Origin: UBA6898 sp964463135
GTDB lineage: Bacteria; Nitrospirota; Thermodesulfovibrionia; Thermodesulfovibrionales; UBA6898
Length of the DNA: 64,000 bases
Direction of reading: 5' to 3'
Assembly (NCBI GenBank): GCA_964463135.1
Contig: CAYXBA010000011.1
Coordinates: forward strand, 1 to 64,000
Made by a program: the position numbers and the translations under genes
Shown: piece after piece, positions 25,098 through 34,037 of the stretch
How the letters are laid out: each line of letters starts with the position of its first letter
Position numbering within the stretch: position 1 is the first letter of the stretch
The notes under the pieces: model-generated
Seen by the model: the letters and a program-made list of their open reading frames with translations, nothing else
Databases searched by the model: none
Told to the model about the DNA's origin: nothing

Positions 25098-26435
25098 ATG
25101 GCTTTATCCGGCGTAGAAATATTCAAGCTCTTACCGAAAACAAACTGCAAAAAATGCGGTTCACCGACCTGCCTTGCCTTTGCCATGAAACTGGCGCAGA
25201 GACAGGCAAGCATCGACTCCTGTCCTGATGTATCCGAGGAGGCAAAGCAGAAACTGGGCGAGGCATCAGCCCCGCCTATTCGCCCGATCACCCTTGGTGC
25301 CGGCGATAAGGCCGTCAAGATGGGTGAGGAGACCGTGCTTTTCCGTCATGACAAAAAATTCGTCAATCCCTGCGCCTTTGCGGTTGAGATCAAGGACACC
25401 CTTTCCGAGGATGAGATCGCAAAGCTCTGCCAGCAGGTAGTTGATTCCGAGATGGACAGGGTCGGCCAGAAGCTCAGGGTTGACGCTATCATGATCTCCA
25501 ATGCGTCCGGCGATGCAGGCAAGCTTGAGGCTGCTGCAAAGGTAGTTGCTTCAAAGGCAGCGGCTGTTCCGGTGATCATCAATACAACCAATCCCCAGGC
25601 AGCGGAAGCGGCAGTGAAACTCTTCAGCGACAAAAAGCCGGCCATATACGGCGCGAATGCATCGAATGCCGAGGCCATGGCAGCTGTTGCCAAGGCGAAC
25701 AAGGCAGCGCTGGGCATTGCAGCGAACGGACTTGATGAGCTTGCCGGGCTCACGGAAAAGATCAAGGGGCTTGGCGTCGAGGATCTGATCCTGGATTCAG
25801 GCGCCCGTAAGGCAAAGGATATCATCGAGCATAATACGCTGATCAGAAGGGGTGCCATCAAGAAAGGTATAAAATCTGTCGGTTTCCCTATCATCAATTT
25901 CATGCAGAACAGCGACAGTCTGGTCGAAGGACTTCTGGCTGGCGTCGGCGTTGCAAAGTATGCATCGATCATTGTCCTGAGCAGCATCGAGAAGTGGAAA
26001 AATCTCGCGCTCTTCACCCTCAGGCAGAATATCTACACAGATCCGCAGGTGCCGATGCAGGTGGAGCAGAAGATCTACAATATCGGTGAGCCTACTGCTG
26101 CCTCACCGCTTTTCATAACTACGAACTTCTCGCTCACCTACTTCATTGTTTCGGGCGAGATTGAGAATAGCAAGGTCGCCAGCAGGCTTGCGGTCATGGA
26201 TTGTGAGGGGCTTTCGGTCCTCACGGCATGGGCTGCGGGCAAGTTTACTGCTTCGAAGATCGCGCAGTTCATCCAGGACAGCGGTGTAGAGAAGGATGTC
26301 CCGGGCAAAGAGCTTATTCTTCCGGGGTACGTGGCTATCCTGAGCGGTGCGGTTGAGGAGAAGCTTCCGGGATGGAAGATAACGGTCGGCCCCCGCGAGG
26401 CGAATGCAATACCGACTTTTCTGAAAACGAGGTAG
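25098..26435 (+). CDS. acsC: corrinoid/iron-sulfur protein, large subunit
   Basis: 445 residues. The N-terminal domain carries the 4Fe-4S motif C17-x2-C20-x4-C25 plus a later Cys (SIDSC), which passes electrons to reactivate cob(II)amide. A central TIM barrel and a C-terminal cobalamin-binding Rossmann-like domain follow (PGYVAILSGAVEEKLPGW region). It forms a heterodimer with AcsD. The AGGAGG box is strong. A terminator-like hairpin lies 66 bases after the stop, before acsB. Confidence 0.95.
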   Translation: MALSGVEIFKLLPKTNCKKCGSPTCLAFAMKLAQRQASIDSCPDVSEEAKQKLGEASAPPIRPITLGAGDKAVKMGEETVLFRHDKKFVNPCAFAVEIKDTLSEDEIAKLCQQVVDSEMDRVGQKLRVDAIMISNASGDAGKLEAAAKVVASKAAAVPVIINTTNPQAAEAAVKLFSDKKPAIYGANASNAEAMAAVAKANKAALGIAANGLDELAGLTEKIKGLGVEDLILDSGARKAKDIIEHNTLIRRGAIKKGIKSVGFPIINFMQNSDSLVEGLLAGVGVAKYASIIVLSSIEKWKNLALFTLRQNIYTDPQVPMQVEQKIYNIGEPTAASPLFITTNFSLTYFIVSGEIENSKVASRLAVMDCEGLSVLTAWAAGKFTASKIAQFIQDSGVEKDVPGKELILPGYVAILSGAVEEKLPGWKITVGPREANAIPTFLKTR

Positions 26436-26500
26436 AAAGCTGAAAACAGTTGATTATTTTCCATTAGACTATCTAATATAGTTATTAATAAAACGAATAA

Positions 26501-26530
26501 GGGGATGGTGATCTTTCACCGTCCCCTTTT
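26501..26530 (+). terminator. terminator-like hairpin between acsC and acsB
   Basis: An 11-bp stem (GGGGATGGTGA / TCACCGTCCCC, one G-U pair) with a 4-base loop and a TTTT tail ends 20 bases before the acsB ATG. It could lower read-through into acsB-cooS or protect the upstream mRNA. The short T run makes it a weak terminator. Confidence 0.6.
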
Positions 26531-26550
26531 ACGAACCATGAGGAGGCCAC

Positions 26551-28755
26551 ATGTCTAAACTTATCGCTTCTGCAGCCATACGGGGTGCTCAAACGCTTGT
26601 TAAGCAGGCGGATGAACTGCTCCAAAAGGCGATCGCGGAAAAAGGAAAAGATTTCGTCTTCGAATTCCCTGACACTGCTTTTTATCTTCCCATGATCTAC
26701 GCGATGACAGGGTTTCAGGTGAAGACATTGGGCGACATGAATGTTGCGCTGGGATTTGCCAGGGAACTGCTGCATGATGAGCCGGAGGAACATATCTGGA
26801 AACCGTATCTCGGCGAGGCCCTTGACTCGGGCATGGCCACGCTCTTTGCTGAAGAGATCCTGCTTGCCGTGCGATACATATACGGTCTTGAGCCCTGCAA
26901 AGAGACAATAGACGGAAAAGAATTCATCTATAATGGTTTTATCACGGATACGATCCAGAGAAACCTTGGCGTACAGTTAGTCGATGGTTCCATGCCGGGC
27001 TTTGCAGCCATTATCGGGGCTGCACCGACCGAAGACATTGCGGTAACGATAGTCCGTGAACTTCAGGAAAAGAACATTCTTACCTTTCTGTCCGGCGAGT
27101 CCAACGGCGACAGTGTCACCAAACAGCTGCTTAGAAAAGGCGTGGAGCTCGGCTGGGACGCCAGAATCGTTCCGCTCGGTCCCGGCACTGAACATACACT
27201 CTATGCCCTTGATTGGGCGATTCGTGCATCGCTGATATTCGGCGGCAAGAAGCCCAGCGATTTCAAGGGTCATCTGAAGTATCAAAAGGACAGGGTCTTT
27301 GCCTTCGCAATCGTACTGGGACCATTGGATGACATCAAGTGGTCCACCGGCGCCGGGGCTATCAATATGGGCTTTCCTGCTATTGCTGACACCGACGTGC
27401 CGGTCATCCATCCTACCGGCGTCTGCACCTATGAGGAAGTCGACAAGGAATTCGACCACGCCAAGATCGTCCGCAGGGCTATTGAGCTCCGAGGTCTTAA
27501 GATCACGGTCGAGAAGCCGCCAATCCCTGTTGCGTTCGGTCCGGCCTTTGAAGGCGAGCGTATCAGGAAGGAAGATACGTTCATTGAGTTCGGCGGACAG
27601 CGGACACCGGCGTTCGAGTGGGTCAGGATGCGCGAACTCGACGAGATCGAGGACAACAAGATCATCGTGGTTGGTGACAACTGGCAGGAGAGGTTCGAGA
27701 AGGGCGGTCAGCTGCCTCTTGGTCTGCTCATAGAAGTTGCAGGCCGCAAGATGCAGAAGGATTTTGAATCTGTTATCGAGAGAAAGATACATGCCAATAT
27801 CAATGAGGCCCAGGGTGTATGGCATATGGGCCAGAGAGATATTAACTGGGTCAGAATAAGCAACAATGCGAAGAAGGAAGGGTTTACCCTTGAGCATCTC
27901 GGCGTGGTGAATGCTGCCATGACCCATCACCGGTTCAAATCTATTGTCGATAAGGTCCAGGTCACCCTCTTTATTGATGAAGGTGATGTGAAGCAGAAGC
28001 TGGAAGAGGCGCGGGCAGCTTACAAGGAGCGCGACCACAGGCTCGGCAACCTTACGGACGAGGCGGTTGATGTCTTCTATTCCTGTCTGCTCTGCCAGTC
28101 CTTTGCCCCTGCCCATGTATGCGTTATTACCCCTGAACGCCTTGGCCTCTGCGGCGCATACAACTGGCTTGACGGAAAGGCGGCATACGAGATCGACCCT
28201 ACCGGCGGAAACCAGCCTATTGACAAAGGTGAATGCGTGGATGCCCGGTATGGACGATATACCGGAGCTGATGAGTATCTCAAAAAGGCAACAGGCGGCG
28301 CAGTTGAGACACTGAACCTTTATACAATCATGGAAAATCCGATGACCTCATGCGGATGCTTCGAATGTATCCTTGCGATTGTCCCTGAAGCAAACGGCGT
28401 CATGATCGTGAACCGCGGATTTACCGGGATGACACCGGTGGGGATGAAATTCTCTACCCTTGCCGGTACGGTAGGAGGCGGCGCACAGACCCCGGGCTTT
28501 ATGGGTGTTGGTGTGAATTTTGTCACGAGCAAGAAATTCCTCTTTGGCGACGGCGGCATCAAGAGAATCGTATGGATGCCGAAGAACCTGAAGGAGAGGA
28601 TTGGCGAGGAATTCAAGAAAAGGGCTGAGGAGGCCGGCGTGCCGGATCTCCTCGATAAGATCGCGGATGAGACCATCTGCGAGGACTCTGAAAAATTATT
28701 GGAACATCTTACTGCAATGGGCCACCCTGCGCTTGAGATGGATTCAATAATCTAG
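26551..28755 (+). CDS. acsB: acetyl-CoA synthase (CODH/ACS complex subunit)
   Basis: 734 residues, the full three-domain bacterial form with the N-terminal CODH-binding domain. It assembles acetyl-CoA from CO, the corrinoid methyl group and CoA at the Ni-Ni-4Fe4S A-cluster. A-cluster cysteines are visible in CLLCQSFAPAHVC, LGLCGAYNW and SCGCFECI. An AGGAGG box lies 4 bases upstream. Followed 19 bases later by cooS. The order acsE-D-C-B-cooS is the reverse of the Moorella order. Confidence 0.97.
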   Translation: MSKLIASAAIRGAQTLVKQADELLQKAIAEKGKDFVFEFPDTAFYLPMIYAMTGFQVKTLGDMNVALGFARELLHDEPEEHIWKPYLGEALDSGMATLFAEEILLAVRYIYGLEPCKETIDGKEFIYNGFITDTIQRNLGVQLVDGSMPGFAAIIGAAPTEDIAVTIVRELQEKNILTFLSGESNGDSVTKQLLRKGVELGWDARIVPLGPGTEHTLYALDWAIRASLIFGGKKPSDFKGHLKYQKDRVFAFAIVLGPLDDIKWSTGAGAINMGFPAIADTDVPVIHPTGVCTYEEVDKEFDHAKIVRRAIELRGLKITVEKPPIPVAFGPAFEGERIRKEDTFIEFGGQRTPAFEWVRMRELDEIEDNKIIVVGDNWQERFEKGGQLPLGLLIEVAGRKMQKDFESVIERKIHANINEAQGVWHMGQRDINWVRISNNAKKEGFTLEHLGVVNAAMTHHRFKSIVDKVQVTLFIDEGDVKQKLEEARAAYKERDHRLGNLTDEAVDVFYSCLLCQSFAPAHVCVITPERLGLCGAYNWLDGKAAYEIDPTGGNQPIDKGECVDARYGRYTGADEYLKKATGGAVETLNLYTIMENPMTSCGCFECILAIVPEANGVMIVNRGFTGMTPVGMKFSTLAGTVGGGAQTPGFMGVGVNFVTSKKFLFGDGGIKRIVWMPKNLKERIGEEFKKRAEEAGVPDLLDKIADETICEDSEKLLEHLTAMGHPALEMDSII

Positions 28756-28774
28756 CAACATACGGAGGAAATGT

Positions 28775-30757
28775 ATGAGCGACAAGGATAAGAAGATACA
28801 TAGCGCGACCCCGGCAGCAGAAAAGATCATTTTGTGGTCTGAAGAACAGAAGATAGAGACGTGTTTTGACAGGGCAGAGAAGATGAAACCCTGTCCGATC
28901 GGCGCTGAGGGAGCCTGCTGCAAGGTATGCCACATGGGCCCCTGCAGATTGGTCGGGAAAAATGCTGAGGAAGAGGCACGCGGCGTCTGCGGCGCAACCC
29001 TCGCTACGGTCGCTTCCCGTAATCTGCTTCGGATGATAGCGGCAGGAACGTCTGCGCATTCAGACCACGCCCGTGGCATGGTCGAGACCCTTCTGGCTGT
29101 CTCAAACGGTGAGGCGAAAGACTTCAAAATAACGGATGTCCGGAAACTGTACCGCGTTGCCGGTTATCTCAATATCGAGTTCGAGGGCAGGCCTGTCAAC
29201 GATGTTGCCCGTGAAGTGGCCTTGAGATTTCTTGATGATTTCGGCAGGCAGCTTGGCGGTGAAATAAACTACTTGAGCCGCGCACCGAAAAAGACCCAGG
29301 AGCGGTGGCGCAAATGGGGTATCATGCCGAGGAGCATCGACAGGGAAGTTGTCGAGGCCATGCACAGGACCAATATCGGTGTTGACCACGACCCTGACCA
29401 CGTGCTTACCCATGGTCTTAAAACGGCGCTGGCTGACGGCTGGGGCGGGTCCATGATCTCGACAGATATAACCGATATCCTCTTTGGAACGCCAATGCCG
29501 GTCAAGGCAGAGGCAAGCTTCGGTATTTTCAAGGAGGACGAGGTAAATCTCGTTGTCCATGGCCATGAACCGCTTCTTGCCGAGATGATCGTTGATGTTG
29601 TCAACGAACCTGAACTTGTTGAATATGCAAAGACCAAGGGAGCAAAAGGCATCAATCTGGGCGGTATGTGCTGCACGGCAAACGAGATCCTTATGAGGCA
29701 TTCGATCCCGACTGCCGGAGGCTTTACCAATCAGGAACTCGGTATCCTTACCGGACTTGTCGATCTCATGACCGTTGATGTCCAGTGCATCATGCCGGCG
29801 ATCGTGGAGATCTCGAAGAAGTTCCATACCAAGGTGATCACAACGAACTACCGCGCAAAGATCCAGGGAGCAGAGCATGTCGAGTTTGAAGAACATCATG
29901 CCAAGGACATTGCGCGCAAGATCGTCAGGATGGCCATAGACAATTATTCAAACAGGACCACCAAGGGCAGTCATATTACTGACAAATTCCCGGTGATCGG
30001 CGGTTTCTCTCATGAGTATATCGAGTATATGCAGGGCGGCAGATGGAGAGGTTCTTTCAGACCGCTGAATGATGCGATCATGGCAGGCAGGGTCAGGGGC
30101 GTTGTCGGTCTTGCTGGCTGCGACAATCCGAGGGTGCCTTCAACAGGGCTGCATAAATATCTGGTAAACGAGCTTATCAGGAACGATGTGCTGATCGTCT
30201 CGACGGGCTGCGGCTCTGCAGCGTGCGGAACAGCCGGCTATCTGACCCCTGAGATGGCGCTCGAAAATGCAGGCCCCGGACTCAGGGAGGTCTGCGAGGC
30301 GATCGGTATTCCTCCGATCCTTCACCTCGGTGCATGCGTTGACAATTCCCGTATCCTGACCATAGCAAGCGCTATGGCCGCAGAGGGCGGACTGTCCGAT
30401 GAGATCGGCGGTATGCCTGCTGTCGGTATTGCGCCGGAGTGGATGTCTGAGAAGGCAATAGCCATAGGATGTTACTTCGCAGCATCGGGCGTGCCGGTCA
30501 TCTTTGGCGGTGATTCTCCGGTCGGGGCATCAAAGGAAGTCACCCGGATCATGACAGAGGTATGGTTCGAGAGGTTTAAAGGGGCTCTCCACTTTGAGCC
30601 AGACCCTGAGAAGATGCTTGCCATGGCACTTGATTATATCGATAAGGCCCGTGAGGCGCTGAAGCTGAAGAAGTATGAGCCGGGCAAGTTCGGCACTGAA
30701 AAGGTCCTGATGGATATGGCTGCACGGCGTGAGATCAAGGCGCATACAGGCCTGTAA
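28775..30757 (+). CDS. cooS: anaerobic carbon monoxide dehydrogenase catalytic subunit
   Basis: 660 residues (also called AcsA). It interconverts CO2 and CO with ferredoxin at the Ni-Fe-S C-cluster. The N-terminal Cys set for clusters D and B is CPIG...CCKVCHMGPC. C-cluster ligands are seen in NLGGMCCTANEILMRH (Cys and His), AGCDNPR, STGCGSAACGTAGY and LGACVDNSR. It is the last gene of the acs cluster, with a strong terminator 23 bases after the stop. The maturation ATPase gene cooC lies 28 kb away. Confidence 0.97.
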   Translation: MSDKDKKIHSATPAAEKIILWSEEQKIETCFDRAEKMKPCPIGAEGACCKVCHMGPCRLVGKNAEEEARGVCGATLATVASRNLLRMIAAGTSAHSDHARGMVETLLAVSNGEAKDFKITDVRKLYRVAGYLNIEFEGRPVNDVAREVALRFLDDFGRQLGGEINYLSRAPKKTQERWRKWGIMPRSIDREVVEAMHRTNIGVDHDPDHVLTHGLKTALADGWGGSMISTDITDILFGTPMPVKAEASFGIFKEDEVNLVVHGHEPLLAEMIVDVVNEPELVEYAKTKGAKGINLGGMCCTANEILMRHSIPTAGGFTNQELGILTGLVDLMTVDVQCIMPAIVEISKKFHTKVITTNYRAKIQGAEHVEFEEHHAKDIARKIVRMAIDNYSNRTTKGSHITDKFPVIGGFSHEYIEYMQGGRWRGSFRPLNDAIMAGRVRGVVGLAGCDNPRVPSTGLHKYLVNELIRNDVLIVSTGCGSAACGTAGYLTPEMALENAGPGLREVCEAIGIPPILHLGACVDNSRILTIASAMAAEGGLSDEIGGMPAVGIAPEWMSEKAIAIGCYFAASGVPVIFGGDSPVGASKEVTRIMTEVWFERFKGALHFEPDPEKMLAMALDYIDKAREALKLKKYEPGKFGTEKVLMDMAARREIKAHTGL

Positions 30758-30780
30758 GAGCATTCAGTAGCGGAAACGTA

Positions 30781-30813
30781 AAAGCCCCTGCTCGAAAGAG
30801 CAGGGGCTTTTCT
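30781..30813. terminator. bidirectional terminator between cooS and nfnB
   Basis: A 13-bp stem (AAAGCCCCTGCTC / GAGCAGGGGCTTT) with a GAAA loop. It has T runs on both strands and serves cooS from the left and nfnB from the right. Confidence 0.93.
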
Positions 30814-30840
30814 TTGTACAGAAGAACAATTCGCCAGGAC

Positions 30841-32292
30841 TTATTCCCAGTCTGCCTCGCCTTTGAGGAACTTGTTGATATCAGCCGCAGCCCGTTTGCC
30901 TGCGCCCATGGCGCTGATGACGGTCGCTGCGCCGGTCACGACATCGCCGCCTGCCCAGACCCGCTTCTTCTTTGTCCTTCCGGTCTCATTGTCTGCAACC
31001 GCGGTCCCGTGTTTTGTCCTCTCCAGCCCATCAGCATCAACAAAAACGATCGGGTTCGGATTGGTGCCGAGCGCCATGATAACGGTGTCCACTTCCATAT
31101 CGAATTCAGACCCCTTGATCTCGACCGGTTTTCTCCTGCCTGAGGCATCGGGCTCTCCCAGTTCCATGCGCACGCAGCGAAGTGCACGCACGGTTCTCTT
31201 CTCATCACCGAGGATCTCGATCGGATTGGTAAGGAAGTTGAAGATCACCCCTTCTTCTGCTGCATGATGCACTTCTTCTGCCCGCGCAGGCACCTCGTCT
31301 TTTGAGCGGCGGTATACGATATGCGCCTCGCCCGGAGTGCTGCCGGTCTTGGCTGCCTCAAGGGACAGGAGTCTCCGGCTGCATCGCACTGCATCCATCG
31401 CAACATTGCCGGCCCCGATCACCGCCACCTTTTTCCCCAATCTGACCGGTGTGTCATAATCAGGGAACTGGTATGCCTTCATCAGGTTTACCCGCGTGAG
31501 GAACTCATTTGCGGACATGACGCCGTTCAGATTAATGCCCGGAATGCGCATGAACGAGGGAAGCCCTGCGCCTGTGCCGAGAAATACCGCGTCAAAGTCG
31601 TTCAGCAGCTCGTCGAGGGTAAAGGACCGGCCGATGACGTGGTCTGTCCTGATATCGATGCCGAGGCATTCGACCGCGTAGTTGACCTCTCCGCTGACAA
31701 CGCTCTTGGGGAGTCTGAATTCCGGTATGCCGTAGATGAGCACACCGCCGGGACCGTGGAGCGATTCAAAGATGGTCACATCATGGCCTTCTCTGGCAAG
31801 ATCCACGGCACAGGTGAGGCCTGAAGGGCCTGAGCCAACGACCGCGATCTTTTTCCCTGTCTTTGGAGCCTTAACCAGAGGGCAGGTGCGGTGAACGAGT
31901 TCATAATCGCCGACAAAGCGTTCGATCCTGCCGATCGCTACCGGCTCACCTTTCTTGCCGAGAATGCAGTTGCCTTCGCACTGGTTTTCCTGGGGACAGA
32001 CCCTGCCGCAGATGGCAGGCAGATTGTTCTTCATCTTCATCCATTCGACCGCCTTGACTATATCGCCTTCGCGAAGCGCCTTGATGAACTGCGGTATCAG
32101 AACGCCGACCGGGCAGCCCTGCACACATTTGGGGTCCTTGCACTGCAGGCAGCGCTCTGCCTCTTCCTTTGCCGTTTCGAGCGTATAGCCGAGCGCAACC
32201 TCTTCGAAGTTGCAGCTGCGCACATGCTCATCCTGGTTCGGCATCTCATGCCGTTTTATCTTCATCCGTTCTGCAGGTTTCAGTTCAGCCAT
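30841..32292 (-). CDS. nfnB: NfnB-like / GltD-like NADPH-dependent oxidoreductase subunit
   Basis: 483 residues. The N-terminal 4Fe-4S helical domain has CLQCKDPKCVQGCPVGV and CGRVCPQENQCEGNCI. Two dinucleotide-binding domains follow (VAVVGSGPSGLTCA for FAD; VAVIGAGNVAMDAVR for NADPH), and the C-terminal GGDVVTGAATVISAMGAGK. Paired with the NfnA-like gene, it most likely forms the bifurcating ferredoxin-NADH-NADPH transhydrogenase rather than glutamate synthase, since no gltB is present. The start ATG 32292 overlaps the nfnA stop (TAATG) behind GGGAGGG. Confidence 0.9.
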   Translation of the reverse strand: MAELKPAERMKIKRHEMPNQDEHVRSCNFEEVALGYTLETAKEEAERCLQCKDPKCVQGCPVGVLIPQFIKALREGDIVKAVEWMKMKNNLPAICGRVCPQENQCEGNCILGKKGEPVAIGRIERFVGDYELVHRTCPLVKAPKTGKKIAVVGSGPSGLTCAVDLAREGHDVTIFESLHGPGGVLIYGIPEFRLPKSVVSGEVNYAVECLGIDIRTDHVIGRSFTLDELLNDFDAVFLGTGAGLPSFMRIPGINLNGVMSANEFLTRVNLMKAYQFPDYDTPVRLGKKVAVIGAGNVAMDAVRCSRRLLSLEAAKTGSTPGEAHIVYRRSKDEVPARAEEVHHAAEEGVIFNFLTNPIEILGDEKRTVRALRCVRMELGEPDASGRRKPVEIKGSEFDMEVDTVIMALGTNPNPIVFVDADGLERTKHGTAVADNETGRTKKKRVWAGGDVVTGAATVISAMGAGKRAAADINKFLKGEADWE

Positions 32293-33155
32293 TATTCCCT
32301 CCCCTTTACCGTAGCGCCGTCTATCCTGCACTTGTGCTCATAGTGCTCGACAGCCCGCTTTTCTTCATCTTTATAGAACGAAAGTCTGGAGAGGAGATTG
32401 TCCCAGTCGACCTTATGTCCGTCAAATTCCGGTCCGTCAACACAGACGAACTGTGCACCGTCCTCAAGGAGCACCCTGCAGCCCCCGCACATGCCTGTCC
32501 CGTCTATCATGATCGTGTTCAGGCTCACGATGGTCGGGACATTATAGGGCCTGGTGGCAAGGGTCACGAATTTCATCATGATGGCCGGACCGATCGCCCA
32601 GACCTTTGCGACGTTGTTATTTCTATTATCGAGGATCTCTTTCAGCGGTTCTGTTACCAGCGACTTTCTGCCCTTTGATCCGTCATCCGTACAGATGATC
32701 AGCTCATCAGAGACAGCCCGCATCTTTTCTTCCCAGAAGAGCAGTTCCTTTGTGCGTGCGCCGATGATCGATATGACCTTATTGCCTGCCTCTTTGAGCG
32801 CCCGCGCGATAGGGTAGATCGGCGCGATGCCGACACCTCCTCCCATGCAGACAACGGTACCGAAATTCCCGATCTCCGTCGGATGTCCGAGAGGGCCGGC
32901 AAAGGATGCCAGTGAATCGCCCGGATTGAGCTTGCCGAGCTGCATGGTTGATTTGCCGAGTTCCTGAAATATGATGGTGATCGAGCCTTTCTCGCGGTTG
33001 TAATCGGCAATGGTCAGCGGTATTCGCTCTCCATATTCATCAATGCGGACGATCACGAACTGGCCTGCAGCCGCCTTTCGGGCAACATGGGGCGCCTCGA
33101 TCTCCATCAGTTTTACGACATTGCTCAATACTTCTTTGCTGAGTATCTTGTACAC
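32292..33155 (-). CDS. nfnA: NfnA-like ferredoxin-NAD(P) reductase subunit
   Basis: 287 residues of the ferredoxin-NADP reductase / PyrK-like fold. It has an FAD-binding barrel (RIPLTIADYN), an NAD-binding part (VVCMGGGVGIAPIYPIARAL) and a C-terminal 2Fe-2S loop (DGTGMCGGCRV ... FVCVDGPEFDGH). It starts with GTG behind a perfect GAGGAGG box and is coupled to nfnB by a TAATG overlap. A sulfide dehydrogenase-type role is the main alternative. It diverges from the nuo-like operon across an AT-rich palindrome. Confidence 0.9.
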   Translation of the reverse strand: MYKILSKEVLSNVVKLMEIEAPHVARKAAAGQFVIVRIDEYGERIPLTIADYNREKGSITIIFQELGKSTMQLGKLNPGDSLASFAGPLGHPTEIGNFGTVVCMGGGVGIAPIYPIARALKEAGNKVISIIGARTKELLFWEEKMRAVSDELIICTDDGSKGRKSLVTEPLKEILDNRNNNVAKVWAIGPAIMMKFVTLATRPYNVPTIVSLNTIMIDGTGMCGGCRVLLEDGAQFVCVDGPEFDGHKVDWDNLLSRLSFYKDEEKRAVEHYEHKCRIDGATVKGRE

Positions 33156-33542
33156 GAATTCCTCCTCGTAAGCGATGGCGGGTCAATGGTACGCATGACC
33201 AAATTATAAGATATATTAATATATTTATAAGAGAAAGAGGAATGAAAAAATGCATGGTCGTCTCCCGGGAAAAGAGAAACCCCTCTGTTTTAAAGAAAAT
33301 TAATTTGGCCCTGAATCGGCGGTCCGGAATAGGATTTTCGAGGCTATATATTCAGCTTATTGTATTTATAATTTTATTAAATAATTCAATAACAAATCGC
33401 TGTAAATATGTGTTAAAGTCAAAATCCGCAATGAGGCGGAACGGGTGCTGATGCGCGGCATGAATGGCGCATCGGATCTGCTGCATATAGCTTCTGCCCG
33501 TAGATTAAAAGTAGCTAACGAATGCTCAGTTGAGGTGAAGCC
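33156..33542. promoter_or_regulatory. divergent nfn/nuo control region
   Basis: 387 bases without a credible gene. A near-perfect AT palindrome centred on ATTAATAT spans 33204-33231 (TTATAA ... TTATAAG), and a looser relative is at 33366-33385. A GATGCGC/GCGCATC hairpin at 33450-33473 lies in the probable nuoE leader. The first half (TTATAA-N5-ATTAATAT) is identical in layout to the site upstream of acsE. Both operons and the acs cluster may share a regulator. Confidence 0.5.
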
Positions 33543-34034
33543 ATGAACGTAGAAGAGGTCAATGTTAATGTCGATGAGGTGATCGGTAAGGTAGGATCGA
33601 TCCTCTGCGAGCATGACAGGAAGAAAGGAGTCCTCATCCATACCTTCCAGAAGATCCAGGAGGAGCACGGATACCTGCCGGAAGATATCCTCAGGCAGCT
33701 TTCAAAGAAACTGTCGCTCCCTCTTGCAGAAATCTACAGTGTAGCCAGTTTTTATAAGCAATTCCATTTTTCTCCCCGGGGCAGAAAGGTTGTCAGGGTC
33801 TGCATGGGAACAGCCTGCCACGTCAGGGGGGCAAAGAAGGTCCTGGATGCCATTGAAGGGGAGTTCGGCATCAAAGACGGTGAGACCACGCCGGATCTTG
33901 CGATGACCCTCGAAACGGTCGGCTGTGTGGGCTGCTGTGGATTGGCACCTGTTGCGACGATCAATGAGGATGTGGTCGGCGATATCGGCAAGAAGAAACT
34001 GAATGATATGATCCAGTCAATTAAAGAGGACTAA
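33543..34034 (+). CDS. nuoE: NuoE-like [2Fe-2S] thioredoxin-fold subunit
   Basis: 163 residues, homologous to the 24-kDa subunit of complex I and to HydC/HndA of electron-bifurcating enzymes. The 2Fe-2S ligands are C87-x4-C92 and C128-x3-C132, after a helical N-terminal domain. It passes electrons with the NuoF-like subunit encoded 3 bases downstream. The ribosome binding site is GAGGTGA. No membrane subunits of complex I are nearby, so it is part of a soluble complex. Confidence 0.93.
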   Translation: MNVEEVNVNVDEVIGKVGSILCEHDRKKGVLIHTFQKIQEEHGYLPEDILRQLSKKLSLPLAEIYSVASFYKQFHFSPRGRKVVRVCMGTACHVRGAKKVLDAIEGEFGIKDGETTPDLAMTLETVGCVGCCGLAPVATINEDVVGDIGKKKLNDMIQSIKED

Positions 34035-34037
34035 CCC

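Noticed and set aside
26977..28116. 379-residue frame antisense to acsB
   Set aside because: A long shadow frame caused by codon bias of acsB; acsB is certain from A-cluster motifs.
30841..32292. Glutamate synthase small subunit for the GltD-like gene
   Set aside because: No gltB is present and the gene is coupled to an NfnA-like partner, which favours Nfn transhydrogenase.
33242..33451. 69-residue frame in the nfn/nuo spacer
   Set aside because: No ribosome binding site, AT-rich spacer composition, and it covers operator-like and hairpin sequences.
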